From the NCBI GenBank assembly GCA_002329705.1, contig DCUC01000053.1:3232-11663 (forward strand): 8,432 nt of DNA. Direction: 5' to 3'. Position 1 is the first letter of the stretch; each line of letters begins with the position of its first letter. The translations under genes were made by a program, and so were the position numbers. The notes beneath the pieces are model-generated. The model was not told the DNA's origin, did not search any database, and saw only the letters and a list, made by a program, of their open reading frames with translations. This document shows positions 6,372 through 8,432 of the stretch, piece after piece. This stretch comes from Caryophanales bacterium UBA1424. Its GTDB lineage: Bacteria; Bacillota_I; Bacilli_A; RFN20; CAG-826.

Positions 6372-7616
6372 ATGCACAAATTTAAAGGTTATCGCTGCAC
6401 TCTTTGCGGCAAGTCCTATGCTCCCGATGAGGCCATTTACACATGTCCTTCCTGCGGCGACAAAGGAATTTTAGATGTTGAATATGATTACGAAAAAATC
6501 AAGGAAAAGGTCACGCTTGATTACTTTAAAAACAACCGCGATTATTCGATGTGGCGCTATGCGCCCCTCATGAGTATTGTCGATGACCATATCAGCGAAA
6601 TGCTTCGAATCGGCTGGACTCCACTTTATAAGTCAAAGCGGCTGGCCGGGCATTTCGGCCTTAAAAATCTCTATATTAAAGACGAGGGTCTAAACCCCAG
6701 TGGCTCCACCAAGGACCGGGCCAGCGGCGTCGCCGTCTTAAAGGCGATTGAAGCCGGCGCGAAGATCATCTCCTGCTCCTCGACTGGTAATGCCGCTTCG
6801 AGTTGCGCCTGCCAGGCGGCCCACATGGGCCTCAAAAGCGTTATCTTTGTTCCCAAGAGAGCTCCGATCGGCAAGCTGACGCAACTGTCGATCTATGGCG
6901 CGACCGTCATCTGCGTCGATGGCGATTATAAAGATACTTATAACCTGTCGCGTAAGGCAATCGAGACATACCATTGGTATAATCGCAACGCCGCGATTAA
7001 TCCGCACATGGTCGAAGGTAAAAAAACGGTGGCTCTTGAAATTGCCGAGCAGCTTAATTTTGAACCGACCGATTGGGTCGCCATCTCGGTCGGCGACGGA
7101 TGCAGCGTCGGCGGCGTCTATAAAGGCTTTTATGATCTTTACCAGTTAGGTCTTATTAAACGCATTCCCAAAATTCTTGGTGTGCAAAGCACGGGCTGCG
7201 CTCCGTTTGTGACGGCTTTTGAAAATGATGAGCCATTAAAAGAGGCTGATGAAAACACACTAGCCGATTCCATCGCCGTCGGCATTCCCCGCAACCCGAA
7301 CAAAGGTCTAAATGCCATCAAAAAGAGCGGGGGGCACTTTATAAGTGTCAGCGATGAGCATATACTAGAGAGTATGGCGCTTTTAGGGCGCCTTGAAGGT
7401 ATCTTCGGAGAACCAGCGGGCGTGACTGCACTTGCCGGCGTCGAAGAGGCTCTGCGCAGAGGTTTGATAAAGCCTGATGAATCGGTGACATTTATCGTTA
7501 CCGGCAACGGTCTAAAAGACCCGACGAATGCTCAAAAGGCAATTAGTCAACCCGTCCTTCTTAAGCCCGATATCGAGGCCCTGAACAAGTATTTGAAAGA
7601 AAAAGGAGTCAAATAA
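6372..7616 (+). CDS. Threonine-synthase-family PLP enzyme with N-terminal zinc ribbon
   Basis: 414 residues. The N-terminus is a rubredoxin-like zinc ribbon with Cys9, Cys12, Cys25 and Cys28, as in many bacterial and archaeal threonine synthases. The fold-type-II PLP domain follows: the Schiff-base Lys114 in NPSGSTKDRAS, the substrate/carboxylate loop SSTGNAASS near residue 136, the phosphate-binding loop VGDGCSVGG near 240, and TGNGLKDP near the C-terminus. Canonical threonine synthases read SFKDR before and after the lysine; here Thr replaces Phe. Homology gives threonine synthase (O-phosphohomoserine to threonine). The gene is locked in a xanthine-dehydrogenase/amidohydrolase operon and no hom or thrB gene is visible, so a catabolic role on an amino acid released from purine breakdown is plausible, for example elimination from a 2,3-diaminopropionate-type compound. 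That role is inference. The next gene, also a PLP enzyme, starts 2 bases after its stop. Confidence 0.85.
   Translation: MHKFKGYRCTLCGKSYAPDEAIYTCPSCGDKGILDVEYDYEKIKEKVTLDYFKNNRDYSMWRYAPLMSIVDDHISEMLRIGWTPLYKSKRLAGHFGLKNLYIKDEGLNPSGSTKDRASGVAVLKAIEAGAKIISCSSTGNAASSCACQAAHMGLKSVIFVPKRAPIGKLTQLSIYGATVICVDGDYKDTYNLSRKAIETYHWYNRNAAINPHMVEGKKTVALEIAEQLNFEPTDWVAISVGDGCSVGGVYKGFYDLYQLGLIKRIPKILGVQSTGCAPFVTAFENDEPLKEADENTLADSIAVGIPRNPNKGLNAIKKSGGHFISVSDEHILESMALLGRLEGIFGEPAGVTALAGVEEALRRGLIKPDESVTFIVTGNGLKDPTNAQKAISQPVLLKPDIEALNKYLKEKGVK
7601..7608 (+). promoter_or_regulatory. Ribosome binding site of the second PLP-enzyme gene
   Basis: AAAAGGAG in the last codons of the threonine-synthase-like gene, 10 bases before ATG 7619. 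Spacing is slightly long, but no other start fits. Confidence 0.65.
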
Positions 7617-7618
7617 AC

Positions 7619-8432
7619 ATGACAAAAATTCCATTTGGACCTACTTATGATGAGATGCTTCACCCAGATCACATCAACCCGGAAGTCCGCGCGAAAGCCT
7701 TAAAGGCTAAGTATGACGATGAACTCGATCCCATCAATCTTTTTAACATCAACTGGAAAGATGATCACGGCCAGGTCCGCAAAATTGTTCTCCCGAAAGC
7801 ATTGACCGGCGTCGAAGCCAACATCGTCGTGCTCTTAGGCAAACAATTTCCGTCTGGATCCCATAAAGTGGGACCGGCCTATTCGACCCTGATTGAAGGA
7901 TGTATCGATGGCGACATTGTTCCTGGTAAGCACACGATTTTAGGACCATCGACCGGCAACTTCGGCATCGGCGTTTCCTACATCGCCAATTTAATGAAAT
8001 ATCAGGCTATCGTCATCATGCCCGACAATATGTCCAAAGAGCGTTATGATCGCATTCAGCGCTACGGAGCTAAACTCGACTTGACGCCTGGCACCGAATC
8101 CGATGTTATTCTGACTCTTGAAAGAACCTATGAACTAAAGAAAAATCCGAATTACCGGACTCTTGCTCAATTCGAACTAATGCCCAATTACCGTTTTCAC
8201 CGCCACGTCACCGGAAACAGCTGCGTCGAAGCCGTCAAAGATGTCGGTAACGGACGCGTCGCTTGCTTTGCCTCTGCTCCCGGCAGCGCCGGAACTTTAG
8301 CGGCAGGCGATGCCATTAAAAAGGTTTTTCCGGAATGCAAAATTGCCGCCCTTGAACCCTATGAATGTTCGACCCTCACCAACGGTGGTCGCGGTCAGCA
8401 TCGCATTGAAGGCATCGGCGACAAGATGTGCA
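7619..8432 (+). CDS. Fold-type-II PLP-dependent lyase/synthase-like enzyme, N-terminal part (cut by window end)
   Basis: The frame from ATG 7619 is open to the window end, giving 271 residues with no stop. About residues 1-60 precede the PLP fold and match nothing I can name (GPTYDEMLHPDHINP near residue 7). The fold itself is clear: FPSGSHKVGPAYSTL with candidate Schiff-base Lys83, GPSTGNFGIGVSYIA near 109 (the STGN loop), VIMPDNMSKERYDRIQRYGA (131-150), and SAPGSAGTLAAGD near 219, the expected phosphate-binding loop. GSHK is the form seen in tryptophan synthase beta rather than the GSVKDR of cysteine synthase or the GSFK of threonine enzymes, but no other TrpB feature is evident. It differs from the upstream PLP gene, so the pair is not a recent duplication. 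It may be a subunit or functional partner of that enzyme, or an uncharacterised ammonia-lyase-type enzyme. Family call firm; reaction unknown. Confidence 0.8.
   Translation, partial: MTKIPFGPTYDEMLHPDHINPEVRAKALKAKYDDELDPINLFNINWKDDHGQVRKIVLPKALTGVEANIVVLLGKQFPSGSHKVGPAYSTLIEGCIDGDIVPGKHTILGPSTGNFGIGVSYIANLMKYQAIVIMPDNMSKERYDRIQRYGAKLDLTPGTESDVILTLERTYELKKNPNYRTLAQFELMPNYRFHRHVTGNSCVEAVKDVGNGRVACFASAPGSAGTLAAGDAIKKVFPECKIAALEPYECSTLTNGGRGQHRIEGIGDKMC

Noticed and set aside
6646..6662. Short inverted repeat around GGCCGGGCATTTCGGCC
   Set aside because: A 5-bp stem within coding sequence, with no U-tract and no intergenic position; not a terminator.

Overview
The window is one uninterrupted stretch of a tightly packed operon. 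All eight genes are on the + strand. Junctions run from an 8-base overlap to a 13-base gap, and there is no internal promoter, terminator, RNA gene, repeat array or mobile element that I can support. The first and last genes are cut by the window edges. No gene-free stretch exceeds 13 bases.

Layout: (1) the C-terminal 187 residues of a dihydropyrimidinase/hydantoinase (HyuA-like) enzyme; (2) SsnA, an amidohydrolase of the deaminase type; (3) a dihydroorotate/dihydropyrimidine dehydrogenase-like flavoprotein with a C-terminal double [4Fe-4S] ferredoxin domain; (4-6) a three-subunit molybdenum hydroxylase of the xanthine dehydrogenase family in the order Mo subunit, [2Fe-2S] subunit, FAD subunit; (7) a threonine-synthase-family PLP enzyme with an N-terminal zinc ribbon; (8) the first 271 residues of a second, different fold-type-II PLP enzyme.

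The gene set resembles the anaerobic purine/urate catabolic loci known from E. coli (the ygeW-ygeX-ygeY-hyuA-ygfK-ssnA-xdhD region) and from gut anaerobes. In that scheme a molybdenum hydroxylase interconverts purines, a reductase attacks the ring, amidohydrolases open and deaminate it, and a PLP lyase handles the 2,3-diaminopropionate-type product. In this window the large YgfK reductase is absent and a short PreA-like iron-sulfur flavoprotein stands between ssnA and xdh. Also, two non-identical PLP enzymes stand where one would expect a single YgeX-type diaminopropionate ammonia-lyase. This is inference from gene content. The Mo subunit does keep the Glu and Arg that mark purine-oxidising active sites.

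Organism: strong purine-rich Shine-Dalgarno sequences (AAAGGAG type), translational coupling and an anaerobe-type enzyme set suggest an anaerobic Gram-positive-like bacterium (Bacillota or a relative) with roughly balanced base composition (judged by eye). TGA is a real stop: it ends genes 1 and 2 inside ATGA overlaps, while Trp is encoded by TGG. A code-4 mollicute is therefore unlikely. I cannot name a genus.
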